The position numbers were made by a program, and so were the translations under genes. From positions 1 to 64,000 of the forward strand of contig JAOCPU010000062.1 in the NCBI GenBank assembly GCA_035772785.1: 64,000 nucleotides of DNA. Reading direction: 5' to 3'. Numbering within the stretch: position 1 is the stretch's first letter; every line of letters starts with the position of its first letter. This document shows, piece by piece, positions 23,332 to 35,045 of this stretch. The notes under the pieces are model-generated. The model was not told the DNA's origin, made no database searches, and saw nothing but the letters and a program-made list of their open reading frames with translations. This DNA is from Phlebiopsis flavidoalba (lineage: Eukaryota > Basidiomycota > Agaricomycetes > Polyporales > Phanerochaetaceae).

Positions 23332-26300
23332 CTAGCTCCCGATAGCTTCGTGTTCTGCTAAACATTCAGGGTTCCTGAGTGTAGCCGGTTAACGCTCGAT
23401 ATCGGTGCCCCATTGATGATCTGTGCAGTCACGAGCAAAAGTCAGCGCTGCGTCCGCGGACGAGCAAGCCGTGCACACACACCTTCTTCACAGGAACCTC
23501 GACGCGTTTGCCGTTGATAGTGTACGGGATATCCTGCACCTGGGACAACCTAGGCGGTTTTCCGTGTGTCAGCGAACGCCCCGCCCAACGCTCGCAATGT
23601 CGCAACTGATGCAAATCTCGCGGAGGCGCGCACTCACCTTTGCAGGAACATGGCCGCGGGCGGTCCTGCGCGCGCGAATCTCGCTTCGCACGCGTCCCTC
23701 GAGGTCCGCGCCCAGCCGCTCGCCCCCTCGAGAAGCTTGACAAACAGATTTACACGCTCGTCCGTGCCCGCCCGCGATGCTCTTGCCCGACGGCGAGACA
23801 GTGTCGAGCGATGGTGTGGGCGCATGGTGCGTCGCCTCCGGCAGCGAAGCACAGCTCGAGCACGTCGTACAGCTCCGCGGAGCCGCGAAGCGCACTTGTG
23901 GGATGGCCGTCTTTACACTGATGCCTGCCCTTGGTTGCTTGATATGGCGCGTTCTATGTCAGCGTGGCACAAAGGTGCGAGGTGAGACTAGGGTAGGGTT
24001 TAAGCGTGACCGCACCCCGTCGCATCCGCCGTCCGAGCATATGACACAGGCGCCCACCTCAGCGCAATTCCCTCCGCGCAGCGTAAGGGGCTGTCGACTG
24101 AGAACCATGAGTCCCCCCATGAATTTAGCAACCATCACCACCCCTTCGCCCACCCGAATCGCAAGAGAACCGCCTGAAGCCTCACACCACCAAAACCCCC
24201 TCAATCTCGGCAAAGTACTCCTGCTGGTAACACCTCCGCCTTGATTGCCGCCGTGCGACCGTTTCGCTCATAACGTTGCCATATCACGGGAGTGGCCAGA
24301 AGCCCCAGGCGGCTTGGTCAGGGGACCAGGTGCGCGTTACAGAGGACATGAGCCGTCGGGCAGCCTCCTCACCGGGGCCACAGAGCGCGCGCCCTGTGTA
24401 GGGACGTGCGTCGGTCTGCGTGAACAGCCACTGCCGAGCATCCGGCACTGGATCTCGGCCAAAGCGGAAGAACGGGCAGGCGGCACGCTATTCATTTCCA
24501 CCCCACAGGCTAAGTAGCTAGCATGATGTCTGCCCGCTCTGAGGGCGCGCGTGAGCCTACGCGGATCACCAAACCGGGTTCGGTTGTGTATAGTTCACCT
24601 GTGGATTGGATGCCGAGCAGTGACATTCGTGGAGATCTCGCGTGTGTAGACTCGATTCTGTAGTGAGGGGTCGCCTGGCTGAGCGTAGGAAGCCGGTGGG
24701 GTAGATGTGCCGGAGGCTCGCCAGAGTACTGCGTGGTAGCGCACGCGTGTTTGTTTGTAGCATATTCTGGATATTCCGCGAATGGTCGAGGATTAGGGTC
24801 ACTTATTAAACCATTCATTTCGGCTGCTGCTGCTGGTCGGCATGGATCCAGAATCAGGCAGAAAGTAAACTTCTCACCGTGATGCTGGTCGATGTTATTT
24901 GGCTGCTTGTCCCGAAGATAGTAAATGCCTAGGGTGTCGAATAGGGTCCATCAGATAGGCAGGGTCCCTTTAGCGGGCTTCCGTCGTAGAGTCACCAACG
25001 CTGCAGCTCCCCACGGGGGCCAGGCACCGTGCACCAGAAGTTCCACATCATCCAGAGCCCCTGTATGTGGCGCTGTTGATTTACGAGATGGTGAGAGCCA
25101 GATGCGCAGTTGTCGGTGCTCACGTGGTAGTGTAGTAGAAGAACACGTCGCGCGGCTGCAGATCTGCGCAGCCAGTACGAACTCTTTTTCGACTGTAGCA
25201 ACATGCCACCCGCGCGGTGTACAATCGGTCTATCACAGGGATTAACCAGTGGCACTGCAATCTGTAAAGACGTGAAAGACTGACTTGGGGCTTGCCTACA
25301 GGTCGAGGACGATCAATCCAATCGCGGTTATAGTTCTATCAAAATACGGATGCGTGTGGCGAGGATCACATACCAGTTGTCCCCGAGCTGAACAGGATCC
25401 ACAACGGCCAATCGAATGGCAAAACGTGCCCACGCGATCTCGCCTTCGGGGCGTACGCCCTGGCTTCTTCTCGCGCCCAAACTTGACGAAGTCGTCGTAC
25501 GCGACCCAGCTCGCGTCCCAGCCCTGCGGCCAGACGAGTGCACGGGGTGCGGAATGACGACGACCTGCGTGCCCGCTGTCCGCGGTCCGCGAGCCCGGCG
25601 AGGAGCGCACGAAGCTTCGGGAGATGCGGGTGCACCTTCGCATTGTATCTATAAACACACGCGTATGTTTAGCATTGTACGGGTGCACAGCCACGGCGGA
25701 GCGGACGTACACGACTGCGTCGACCGCGAAGATCAGCGTCGGGCGTACTTGCTCGAATCTAGTGATCCGACGTGAGAGCCGATCGCAACACAGGATTGAA
25801 CCCTGGCGGTGCGCGTTTTAACCTCTCGAGTACGCCAGTTATGCGCCAAAGTCCGCGGCTGCGCTGACCCAGATACACCCTGCGAACGACGTCAGTGAGA
25901 ACAAAAGGGTTCCGGTCAGAGGCGGACCCACCTATGGCAGCCGCGGCAAGGCACGCTGCGACGTTTTCCTGTGACCGGGGAGGTTTGTCAGTCGGCTCGA
26001 GACACAGGAAGGGCGGAAGAGGGAGCTCCGCCGTTGACTATGACCCTCGAAAGCGCTCATAGACCAAAAAGTTGGTCCCAATAGTGCCGAAATCTGCGAC
26101 TCGATGTCCGGAAAGATTTGACCAGTCCGCCCAGATACAAACCTAGCCTGGGAATTTTGCATTTCAGTTGTCTGGGCGCGGGCCCGATCTCATGCTGGGC
26201 GAGTAAATGGCAGAGAACACACGTACATGATCGAAATATTCAATCCCAATTGTGCTGGTTTTTTGATGCGGTGCTAAAAGGGACTTAGGTCAGTGAAAAG

Positions 26301-27727
26301 CTTTCTCAGGTGCGCAATTGACTGTCTTTAATGCACTCACGCATAATGCCACCCTCGATGGTTTGGCGGTACGCCTCGCGTCTGTTTTCCCGAACTTCAG
26401 CAGATTTTGGGCCCGAAATGTCCAGGCTGTGCGATCCGGGACCAGCCTCTATGAGCACTTTCGGGGTCCTGCTCCGCGGTTTACTCTGTGTTCGCGAAGT
26501 AGATATGCATTGGCAAATCGCGTGCTAGCGACGCGGAGGCCGCCACATCACAGCCGACAGGGCCGCCCGCGCCGGATTGCAGAGCAGCAGGACTCCGAAG
26601 GAGTATACTGTTCACTGCTACGACCAACTGTTCAGAATCACGGCCGATAGCCCGTTACACTTGAAATTGGGTGATTAACAAGCGTGAAATATGGCTGGTA
26701 AATCCCTCAGATCATACTGGAGGTAACGGCACTGGTGCTCCTGAGGGTCTGAAGCACCAGCGCCGGTTCAACTCGGCTGGGTGCAACTCTGTGCACTCAA
26801 TGTCCATCCAGAAGACATCGACGAGGATGCCCTCTTCGTCGAAGCGGCTTTGAACAGCGCGAACGTCGTCGGGACTCGGAGTTGACGTGCTCATCTGAGC
26901 TGGGGTTACCCAAGAGGACCAAAATACAGACAATGCCTGTGTCCGTGACCCCAGTTCACAGCTCATGGAGTTGGTGTAGTGAGCAGTTAGTCGTAGCACG
27001 GAGCACCGGTACCCATTTGCTCTGCTGAGTGCGAACGCGGCATGACAGTTTTTCTTTGGCCGTAGTTCTGCGGTAGTGCTGACCTTCTGTGTGCAAAAAT
27101 GTATAATGCAGAAAGCACACTCACAATGCAGTTGGATGAGTAGTCGGATGCGATGCGGTCTCCCGCCTGCGCGCCGTGGGCAGCAGCGCAGAAACGAGAT
27201 CGGCGCCACGCGTGTGTAGAGCTCGGCGTACGAGACACGTCGTAATTCAGGCGTGGGGTCCTGTGGGCATGGTTCAGCTGCACAGAGGGGTATACTGTTA
27301 CGGTCATCTGGTAGGCCATCGGCCGATGGGGGCACGTACTGGCCTCTATGAGCGCTCGGGGTCTGCTCATGTGAGCGGCAGCGCAGCATGTTCTCTGCCC
27401 AATTGAGGCGCGCCTCCGCAAACCACGCCGGGTTGGCAGGAGGTAGAGCGGCGCTGTCGACGACGTGGTCGCCCTTGGTGCCGACGACGGCGGTGTGGTC
27501 CCAGACGTCGGCCCAGAAGGCATCGATGTGGGCCGTGGACCAGCGGGTAGAGATCCCCGGTAGTCGTGCAGCGCGAGCCCGTGCTTGACGTTGACACTGT
27601 TTCTGAACCGGTGCGTGGGGGTGTTCTCAGGCGAGTCTGGAGCCCAGAGGGGTGTCGTGGCATCTTCTGCGGTAGTGCCAGCGATGCCAAGGGTCGTCCG
27701 AGGGGAAACCGAAGCGTCGTCCGACAT
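23332..27727 (-). CDS. Acetoacetyl-CoA synthetase (AMP-forming acyl-CoA ligase)
   Basis: It activates acetoacetate to acetoacetyl-CoA in the cytosol using ATP. The start MSDDASVSPRTTLGIAGT at 27727 is followed by TPLWAPDSP, the Trp-rich lid of this subfamily, and PANPAWFAEARLNWAENML in shifted frames. Next are RRVSYAELYTRVA, AGDRIASYSSNC and SAAADFG. The AMP-binding signature ILFSSGTTG plus PIVHRAGGMLLQSKK lies near 25200-25400, then WMMWNF and LYDGSPL. Later blocks are FGTS, EIQCRMLG, GSAELYDVLELCF, ERVNLFVKLLEG and HVPAK. The C-terminus reads IPYTINGKRVEVPVKK, where the lysine in NGKRVE is the expected acylation-site lysine, then NPATLRNPECLAEH and stop at 23332. WMMWNF and the C-terminal block identify acetoacetyl-CoA rather than acetyl-CoA synthetase. 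The gene is 4.4 kb for an expected 670 residues or so, implying many introns. Confidence 0.9.
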
Positions 27728-28473
27728 GGCGATGGGATTTTCCAACAGACGTGTAGTCGACACAGATAACGGTGGGATGCGATGCACGAAGATGTTCGCT
27801 AGAGCGTACCCCGCAGTGGAAGACGAGCCAAGCCTTGTGGTTGCGAGCTTGAAGCGGCGGGGCGCCGAGAACTTGGCGGCTTGGCCGCCCGGCGTCTAGG
27901 GTCGCATCAGGGAGAGCGCTCCGGCCACTTGGCACGCCAAAAAAATAGCGAAAAGTCGACTGAGAAAATGGCACGGTGGCACGCAAAAAAGCTTGAATGG
28001 GAAAGGAAAGACAGAAAGTGATGAGAGATGCCGATAGGGCGACGGTGGGTCGAGTAAGCGCATTTCTAACGCAGACTTCGGGCTGATCGAGCGATCCTGC
28101 CGCGGCGACGGCGTAGACGCTCAGAGGCCAAAATGAGTCAGGTCCCGCGCCGTTTGTTTGTTTGGGCGGACATCGAAGGAGAATATAAAAGACTGTTGTC
28201 TCCGTGCAGCCACCACAGCCAGGCAAGAGTTCACCGCCTACGAACGTTGCGACGACCTTATTATTCAGCGCACCGGCCGTCTAAAAGCTCTCCTATCAGT
28301 CCGCGGTTAGGCTGCGACACTCCGATAGACGACGCACCGACTCACCACGTTTGTCCCGATATCCCTGCAACTGCAACGCCCCTCGGCTTCTTCCAAACCT
28401 TGCTTGGCGCGGACATACGCAATTCACAACACGCTGCTGTGGCCGTGAATATTCGCACAGTCCTTCCTCCACA

Positions 28474-28482
28474 TATATATAA
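28474..28482 (+). promoter_or_regulatory. TATA box
   Basis: TATATATAA lies about 90 bases upstream of the ATG at 28572, in a C-rich, otherwise GC-rich leader. Position and orientation fit a core promoter for the small gene to its right. Confidence 0.6.
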
Positions 28483-28571
28483 TCCCCCGCCCTACGCCAC
28501 ACCACACTCTCCCTCACCCCCACACTACGTCCCTACGACCACTCGACCCACCCCACGCCCCCACTGCTGCC

Positions 28572-29183
28572 ATGGACCGCTTCCTCGCCCCCCAACACCC
28601 CCGACGGGCCCTCGCCCACACTCACCTGACGTACGTCTCTGGTTCGCTTTTTTGCCTTTTTCGCCATCTGACCTGTGGCGCCAGCGAGAACCTGTTTTCC
28701 TGGGACACCGAGCACCCGTCGCCTGAAACGAGACCCTCATCGCGGGCTGCGCGTCTTGTACCAGGCGTTCAGCCGCGTTTCCTCAACGGGCACCGACCTG
28801 TACCTGATGCCGCGCTCGCGCGCCGAGCTCGAAAACGTTCTGTGCGTACCACGAACCGCCGCTATCTGCGACGCGCCCGCTGACCTGCGCTGCTCTCCCA
28901 CGCAGGCGGAGATACGCCTACGACGGCATCCACAACACGATTCTCGCAGGCCCGCTCCGAGATCGAGCGCGGCGGCTACTCGCGCGTACGTCCCCTGCGC
29001 CCCTGCACACCCCGCGCGCGTGACACACTGACACCGGCCCGCATGCAGATGTGCCACCTCGCGGAGACGTCGATACGCAAGGTGCTCGACGAGAACGACA
29101 ACGCGGCGTACCTGCTCTCGCTGCACCGCGCGGAGGAGGAGCTCCCCGAGTACGACGCGCCGCGCTTCATCAGGATAAAGTAG
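28572..29183 (+). CDS. Small conserved-looking protein, function unknown
   Basis: Not recognised. The start MDRFLAPQHPRRALAH is followed by a GT-AG intron (about 28631-28684). The exons then read ENLFSWDTEHPSPETL, LYQAFSRVSSTGTDLYLMPR and SRAELENVL, then SQARSEIERGGYS. The last exon, from 29048, gives MCHLAETSIRKVLDENDN and AAYLLSLHRAEEELPEYD, ending APRFIRIK and stop. The predicted length is about 150-170 residues, mostly helical and acidic with no signal peptide or membrane helix. The absence of stops within intron-bounded blocks, the TATA box and the consistent third-position GC make it a likely real gene. Two or three frame shifts are needed. Confidence 0.55.
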
Positions 29184-29828
29184 GCACGTCGCCGCCGCCC
29201 GTTCGTCCGCTCGCTCTCGCTCTCGTCATGCACCATTCTCCATCGCTCTCGTCAAGTCACTATTATTATTACTCGCAAGCATAATCAACATCCAACCCCC
29301 GCAAACAGTGTCCCTACGTCAGAACAGCCCGCACACATCCCCACACCACACCCCCTGTAGTACCACCCCCACAGCGCTCGATTTTTTTATTCTGGTATCT
29401 TGGGGTCATGTGTAATCTGTACAGCAAGCTCAATGTCAATATATATCAAAGTGTAACATCTACGTACCTCTGCCTCCCGCTGCGTAGGGTGAACGCCTGG
29501 GCACTGCTGATCACCGTGTGCGTCGACCCGCGTCACGGCCAGCGAACTTTGCTCTGCTGCGCGCCAGCCCGCGCGCGCGCTGTTCGTGGTTTGCGGCGTT
29601 GGCCGTGGGGCGTGGGTTATGGTTCTGTCAGCTGGGATCGCGTCCGTGATGCGTGATTCACGATGAATGATCTGTGCGACGCAGTTCACTCATTCCTGCG
29701 TGCTGACATGTGCAGCGATCCCTGCCTCCCGGTGTGTGGTCTCTTGCTCTTGCTCTGAATAATCCAATTGAACGGCCACCTACTCACGCATAACATCGGT
29801 CGCGGTCAGAACTACACCACAACCGACC

Positions 29829-29908
29829 ACCGCTCGAACCTCCGGCATCCCATCCAAACATACCCAGCACCGCTCGAACCCTTGCCTATCCAAACATACC
29901 CACCACGT
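29829..29908. repeat. Short tandem repeat, 40-base unit, about two copies
   Basis: CCGCTCGAACC recurs at 29830 and 29870, and ATCCAAACATACCCA follows each. The second copy is truncated. Confidence 0.75.
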
Positions 29909-30329
29909 TCTCTCTGGACGTCCAGGGACCCGCCCATAAATACATCATGCTCTGGGAACCGTCGACACACCGACCGGCCGACGCTATATTGGAGGCTTTA
30001 GTACGGCTGTCGGTGTGTTGCGCAAGCGCATATATGCAAGGTTCGCGGATTGTATAGTTGATGTGGAGACAGATGGGTACGCGGGCGAGTGGCATGTGGC
30101 TTTCGTGGGCCTGTCGGGGTGGGGGAATTTTGGCTTTATTAGGTAGTGCGTTTATTTTGTGGGTAGTGACGATGTGTTGATGTGTATAAAGTTGACGAAA
30201 AGTTAGTTGAGAGTGGTAGAGACAGACGATGACATGAAGCGTATTACTCATCGCGACGGCGTGTGCGATAATTGGTGGTCTTGGGTTGGTCAGCTTGCCT
30301 TGCTCAGCAAAAAAGGGGGGGTATGCTGG

Positions 30330-30930
30330 GCGCGCGCGCAGACACGTCGTCCAAGATTAAAAAATCCGATTTTTATTGTGGTATGAAGCAGAATTGCCTT
30401 CACAAAGTATGTCATAAGTGCGCCTTCGATAATGAGCTGATAGGTGCAGGACCTTAACTTCAAGATTTCTTGTTTTTAAAAAATTGCTTACTAAACCTGA
30501 CTTGACGAATGAGTGGGGTGTCAATTCAAAGTATTTTCTGCTACCCAGTCTTTCACTAAAATGGCTTCAATGCTCTCCTTTTATCCGAACGCTCAAGTAC
30601 TCTTCTACACAAGTTGTTTATCAGTTTTCACCATTACTATTAAAAGGGCCGGTATCGATCGGTTCGAAGCGGACTATTTATATTGAAGCCCGAACGAGTT
30701 ATATCGCGTTTTTCGAGTTGTGTCTTGTTCAAAGAATTGTACCCTCTATTAGCTCTCAATGGTGCGATAACATACGATCTTTTGGTGGCATTCAGACGAG
30801 AGCATCATGAATTGACGAAAGGTTCAACGACTCGATCAAATCCTAAAATTACGATTTGCTGCATCAGAGTAAGATTTGGGTTAGGGTTACCCTTGCATGA
30901 GATCATTTGAGTCAATTCGTTCTGCTTACA
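30330..30930 (+). other. AT-rich island with open frames of unlike composition
   Basis: Composition drops sharply from GC-rich flanks to AT-rich sequence. Plus-strand frames run at 30272-30457 (ending YCGMKQNCLHKVCHKCAF, four cysteines), 30484-30810 (GVNSKYFLLPSLSLKWLQC) and 30683-30910 (FKELYPLLALNGAITYDLL). No minus frame of 60 codons exists here. The peptides look protein-like but match no family I know. Candidate sources are a mitochondrial or plasmid insertion or an eroded mobile gene. I do not assign a function. Confidence 0.4.
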
Positions 30931-31609
30931 ACTTGGATGTGTGGTCTGCAATAGCGGTAGAATGAAGAAAAAACACTGCACCCAGACCTCTGCTGTCTCT
31001 CGGGTCTATGTTCAATTTTGTCGACGTGTAGATCGTTATGTCGAGAGCGAGCTTGTTTGCTTATTCCTCTGCCCTCTTTGTTTTTTTTTTCTCTTTTTCC
31101 TTCCAGCTATGTTTGCCACGCTCTGGTCGAGCCACCGTTGATTTCGCGCTCTCCGCATGGGAGTCGGGCGACCGTTGCGGTTGAAGTTTGAAGGTTCTGC
31201 AATAGCAAGCACTGACAGCACCACTCACATCCCTGTTTTCATCTCCCTCTGACGGTTAGGCGAGCGTTGCATCCCAGCCAGCCTGCGCGCAGGCGAGATC
31301 GATATTGAGAAACCTGAATGTGCCGCTCCGGCCTCGCGGCGCCTAGTGGGTGTCTCCGCCGTGTTGTGGAGACGAGGACCACTCAAGTCACGAAAACGTG
31401 CGAAAGGGCCGCCCCTCAGCTCGACCCATTGGGCTGCCCTACGATCCTGCCTTGTGCTCGTTGACCCATACAAGCTCGAACACGAACGCTTCCTCCGAGC
31501 ACAGTCTCTTCTTAAGACCCCCTTCTTCTTCCTCGACCCCGGACGACGACGACAGTGACGACAACGACGGACAGCGACGATCCCCACCTCCGACGACCGT
31601 TGCTCTGGC

Positions 31610-34406
31610 TTGCTGGCGTTCAGCGGCCTCCACGACGACGCTGTGCGCGCCGGCCCAGGTGCCGCTATTAGGCGGCGCAGAGGGTAGCAATTGGAAAACG
31701 GCCTGCGCACGTCCATTTTTTCCCGTAACACCCCCCGGACGTAACAGCGTCGTGTGCGCCTGGCAGCTGCCGCCCGCGCGCAAGCCCCCTACCCACCCCA
31801 TAAGGCCGGTTTCTGCACCTCACCGACATGCACCCCACCATGGGGACCCGCACTACCGCGAGGGCATGTCCAAGAGAGAAATCAGCGTGCCACAGGCGGA
31901 AGCCCAGAAGAAGAAACCGACACGCTCGGGCAACCTTTGGCTACACGTACGGGTGCCCGTTGCTCCCTGGCGACTGCTTTCGGTGCGGATGCTGAACGCG
32001 GGCTGGGACGTAAAAATAAAACAGAGAGTGTGACTCGCCGCTCGCGCTCACAAACTATACACTCGACTACATGGACCAGACGTTGGGCCGGACGAGATCG
32101 ACTTTGTAATCTGTGAGTTGCCGTTCGCTGCGCGGAAAGGATTGGTCCGGTGGCGTCGCTCACGCGCGCATTTCGCGCCTTGACAGGGACCGGAGATAGC
32201 GCACGGTAGGTCTTTAATGAACAGCCTGGGGATGCTGGTGACATGTTTCGTAGACACGACAATGATCGCAAGCTTCCACGAAAACGTGAAGGAGATCTAC
32301 GCGCTGAAACCGCGACATGGCCCAGAGAATGGAAGAGGTCTTTACGAGCAGGGGCATCACCAGTGATTCCCAGTATAGGTAACTTGTCGCGTATTCCAAG
32401 AGATCAGGCCCTGACGGACACTATTGTGCCCTTTGCCCAGGCAATAATGACGTTTGGCGTTAAGCCCGGCCCCATTGCATGTGTCCAGCGTTGGCTGCTG
32501 ACTCTATTCGCGTTTTCTCACAGCCCATCGTGAGTATCAGCTCCTTTGCACTTGATACGCGCAGAGTGACCCATTAAAGCGCTTCTTCTAGAACATCCAT
32601 GATGCCAGGTAAGATGGTCCTCATATCTCCGCCTGAGAGACAGAGCTGTCCAAAACCCATCTCTATTGCAGGTCCGAAACGATGTTACCGCCGCCGAATT
32701 TTCAGGTACGCTGCTCCCGAAGAGAATGCACCTCCGCCGCTGACCGCATCTCCCAAACGTCAGCATATAGGAAGTCGTTCGTTTCCCGTTTCACTACGTA
32801 CCTAAAGCTATTCCAGCGCGGCGGCTACTACTCCGTGGAGGTGATACGGGACGCCCTTTGGCGGTCATCAGCCTCAACACGATGTATACTGTCTCGACTC
32901 CAATAAAGTGAGTTGCCGTCATCGCACGACGCTCACTCGAGAGGATGGGAAGCGGTCCGCTGACAAGTCGCCTGGCGACGCCACGCCAGCCGTGGGAGGC
33001 TGGCGAACGCAAAGACCCACAAGACCCCGGGAACCTGCAGCTCGATGGCTAGAGGTTGCAAATGCTGCAGTCGTTCCGAAGCAGAGGCATGCAGGTCAGC
33101 GCAGAACGTGTCTACTCAACGCCCATTCAGGGGGTTTTGCTTAATGGCGTGTGACCCTTGTCTCGACCCAGGTGTGGATTAGTGGCCATGTCCCGCCGTC
33201 CGCGCGAAACTTTCACTCTGAATGCGTATGTCCTTCCTGTTATGCAGAGGTTTATGCGCCCACAACTCTTTCCGTTAGCACATTCGATATGTTGAGCTGT
33301 CTCTACGGTATCAAGATACGATTCTAGGCCATCTCTTTGGCGTGAGTACTGCCCTGCTCCTGCGGCCTAGTGACGGTTCCACTGACCATAGCCTTGGTTG
33401 CGCGTTTCTGCGCGTTCTAGCATATGAATGTTGATCATGTACGTCCGCGTGCACATGTGACGAACAGATTCGTTCACAGCTGACTGTTCGCCTTTAGTTC
33501 TTCTTTCTCGATGCGCGAGAGATTGCAAACAAATCGCACAGCAGGGGCGAGTGATGAAGCCCGGACGATGGGTGGGCACAAGGACCTGTACCAGACGCTC
33601 CTCAAGACGTTTGATCACTTTGATGTCCCCGAGCGCAAGCTGGGACCTACGACAGCCTCGCGGGTTGCCAATGTCGCGCCCGTCGGTCGTGCCCCAACCC
33701 CTATTTGCCTTCCTTCAGAATCTTCTCGTACAACATCTCCGGATCTCGATACGAGGCTGGGGCTCTCGGGGATACGAGCGTGGCACCGACGAGGGGGACA
33801 GTTCATTAACGGCTCGGCGTCACCTTGGGGATTACATGGATCGGGAAAGGAAAAGCTGTGCCACGACGGGGGTGCATCGAACGCGTCGTGGAGATGCGCG
33901 TTGGGCAGCCCGTGGCACTCTAATCCGCATTCGCCGTCGCGGACGAACCGTCTGTACACTCCGCTCGGGTCTTCGCGCAGTTTTGTGAGTGTCAACGCAG
34001 TGCAGGGTCACAGCGTGTTTCTGATGCAAAACGTCTGCGCGAGCAGTAATATATGCCGAACCTGACGGGGACGGCGAAGCATTTCGCCCAAGTGGAAGCT
34101 CGAGTACCTGACGTTTGCGCCACAGGCGCTGCACCCGCCGCGCACCGCGACGGCAGGCTAAGGTAAGAACGGGTTCGTGTACCCGATTCCGTCTGAAAAC
34201 ACCTGCCCCGCAAGCTGCGCGACGCGAACGTGACGGCGAGCAAGTACGCGCCCGTACGCGATGGCGGACCTGACGATCCCGTCGTGGACGGCGCTGGCGC
34301 GGCGGCTGGCGAAGGCGAAAAAAGAGCTCGAAGCTGCGGCGCCGGTTCCTGGCGGTACATGTACATGGGGGGCCATACGGCGAGCTGTAGGCCCAGCGTG
34401 GTGTGA
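31610..34406 (+). CDS. ppn1: Endopolyphosphatase (calcineurin-like phosphoesterase)
   Basis: The enzyme cleaves inorganic polyphosphate chains, in yeast within the vacuole after delivery as a membrane-anchored precursor. A weak hydrophobic N-terminus is followed by RFLHLTDMHP, whose Asp and His are metal ligands, and DPHYREGMS. Next come GYTYG, DEIDFVIWTGDSARHDND with the second metal-site Asp, LKEIYAL, RMEEVFTSRGI and PSIGN with the NxD/GN region. Then FQRGGYYSVEVI, DPGNLQLDWLE, WISGHVPPS with the conserved GHVPP histidine, YVELSLRYQDTILGHLFG and HMNVDHFFFLDA. The C-terminal region contains SFRIFSYN, LEYLTFAPQALHP and MADLTIPSWTALARRLAKA, then RRRF and a stop near 34406. Several of these strings must be read across frame breaks. 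The start codon is not resolved; the signal anchor should lie at about 31600-31680. Confidence 0.88.
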
Positions 34407-34640
34407 GATAGTGTTGATATTTACTGGTTGTAGTGTGTACATTTGTATTTGGGCCAGGAATCCATTGTCGCGCGTGTTTCCAGCTTTCCCTCGCGAGGCG
34501 TCCCGGGCGGCTGCTGGCGAAGGTGGTCGTCGTGGCGACGAGGAATTGTGGGTAGATGTGTTGCGCGTGCTAGGCGGGGACGAAAAGCTCTCAAAAACCG
34601 TCATCGAGGGTTGTGTATTCCCTTGATTCTATACACCTGG

Positions 34641-35045
34641 GTCGTACAGTCTCTCTCTCTGTTTGTCTCCAGAGCCCCACGGGATTTTTACACTCTTTTG
34701 TCGTGCGGTTGGGCCCTTCTTCGCCAGGCTTTTATCATCCTGATCCTTCCTGTTCATCCTTGTTTCTTCCCATCATCATCTTTCCGGATTGCGGCGGTTT
34801 GTGCCCAGAGTTCATCACCTCCATCTGCTTATTTTCGAGCTGTTGCAGAGGCCTCTCAGCCTGTTTATTGTTTCCCCGGAAACCCCACACCTCAGGCTCC
34901 CCCTCGTATTCGACCTTCGGCTGGCCCGAGTGCTCTCGCTGTCCCACCACCACCGTTCGCTCCAACTGCTCTCATTCGTTCGCCACTCCTTCTTCCAATT
35001 CTTCTATATATTCTCTATCATTATGGCCGCGGTTAAATCTTCAAA
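34641..35045 (+). promoter_or_regulatory. Pyrimidine-rich leader of the RFX gene
   Basis: A long CT-rich stretch (CTCTCTCTCTGTTTGTCTCC at about 34653, then CTTCC and CATCC runs) with TATATATTCT at 35002 precedes the ATG. CT-rich leaders are common in strongly expressed fungal genes. An open plus frame here is probably leader sequence rather than coding. Confidence 0.5.

Noticed and set aside
25785..25800. GGATTGAACCCTGG, a reverse-strand T-arm-like word
   Set aside because: It lies inside the acetoacetyl-CoA synthetase gene next to the SAAADFG block, and no cloverleaf can be completed.
30885..30897. GGGTTAGGGTT, telomere-like
   Set aside because: Only about one and a half units; an internal telomere tract would need several.
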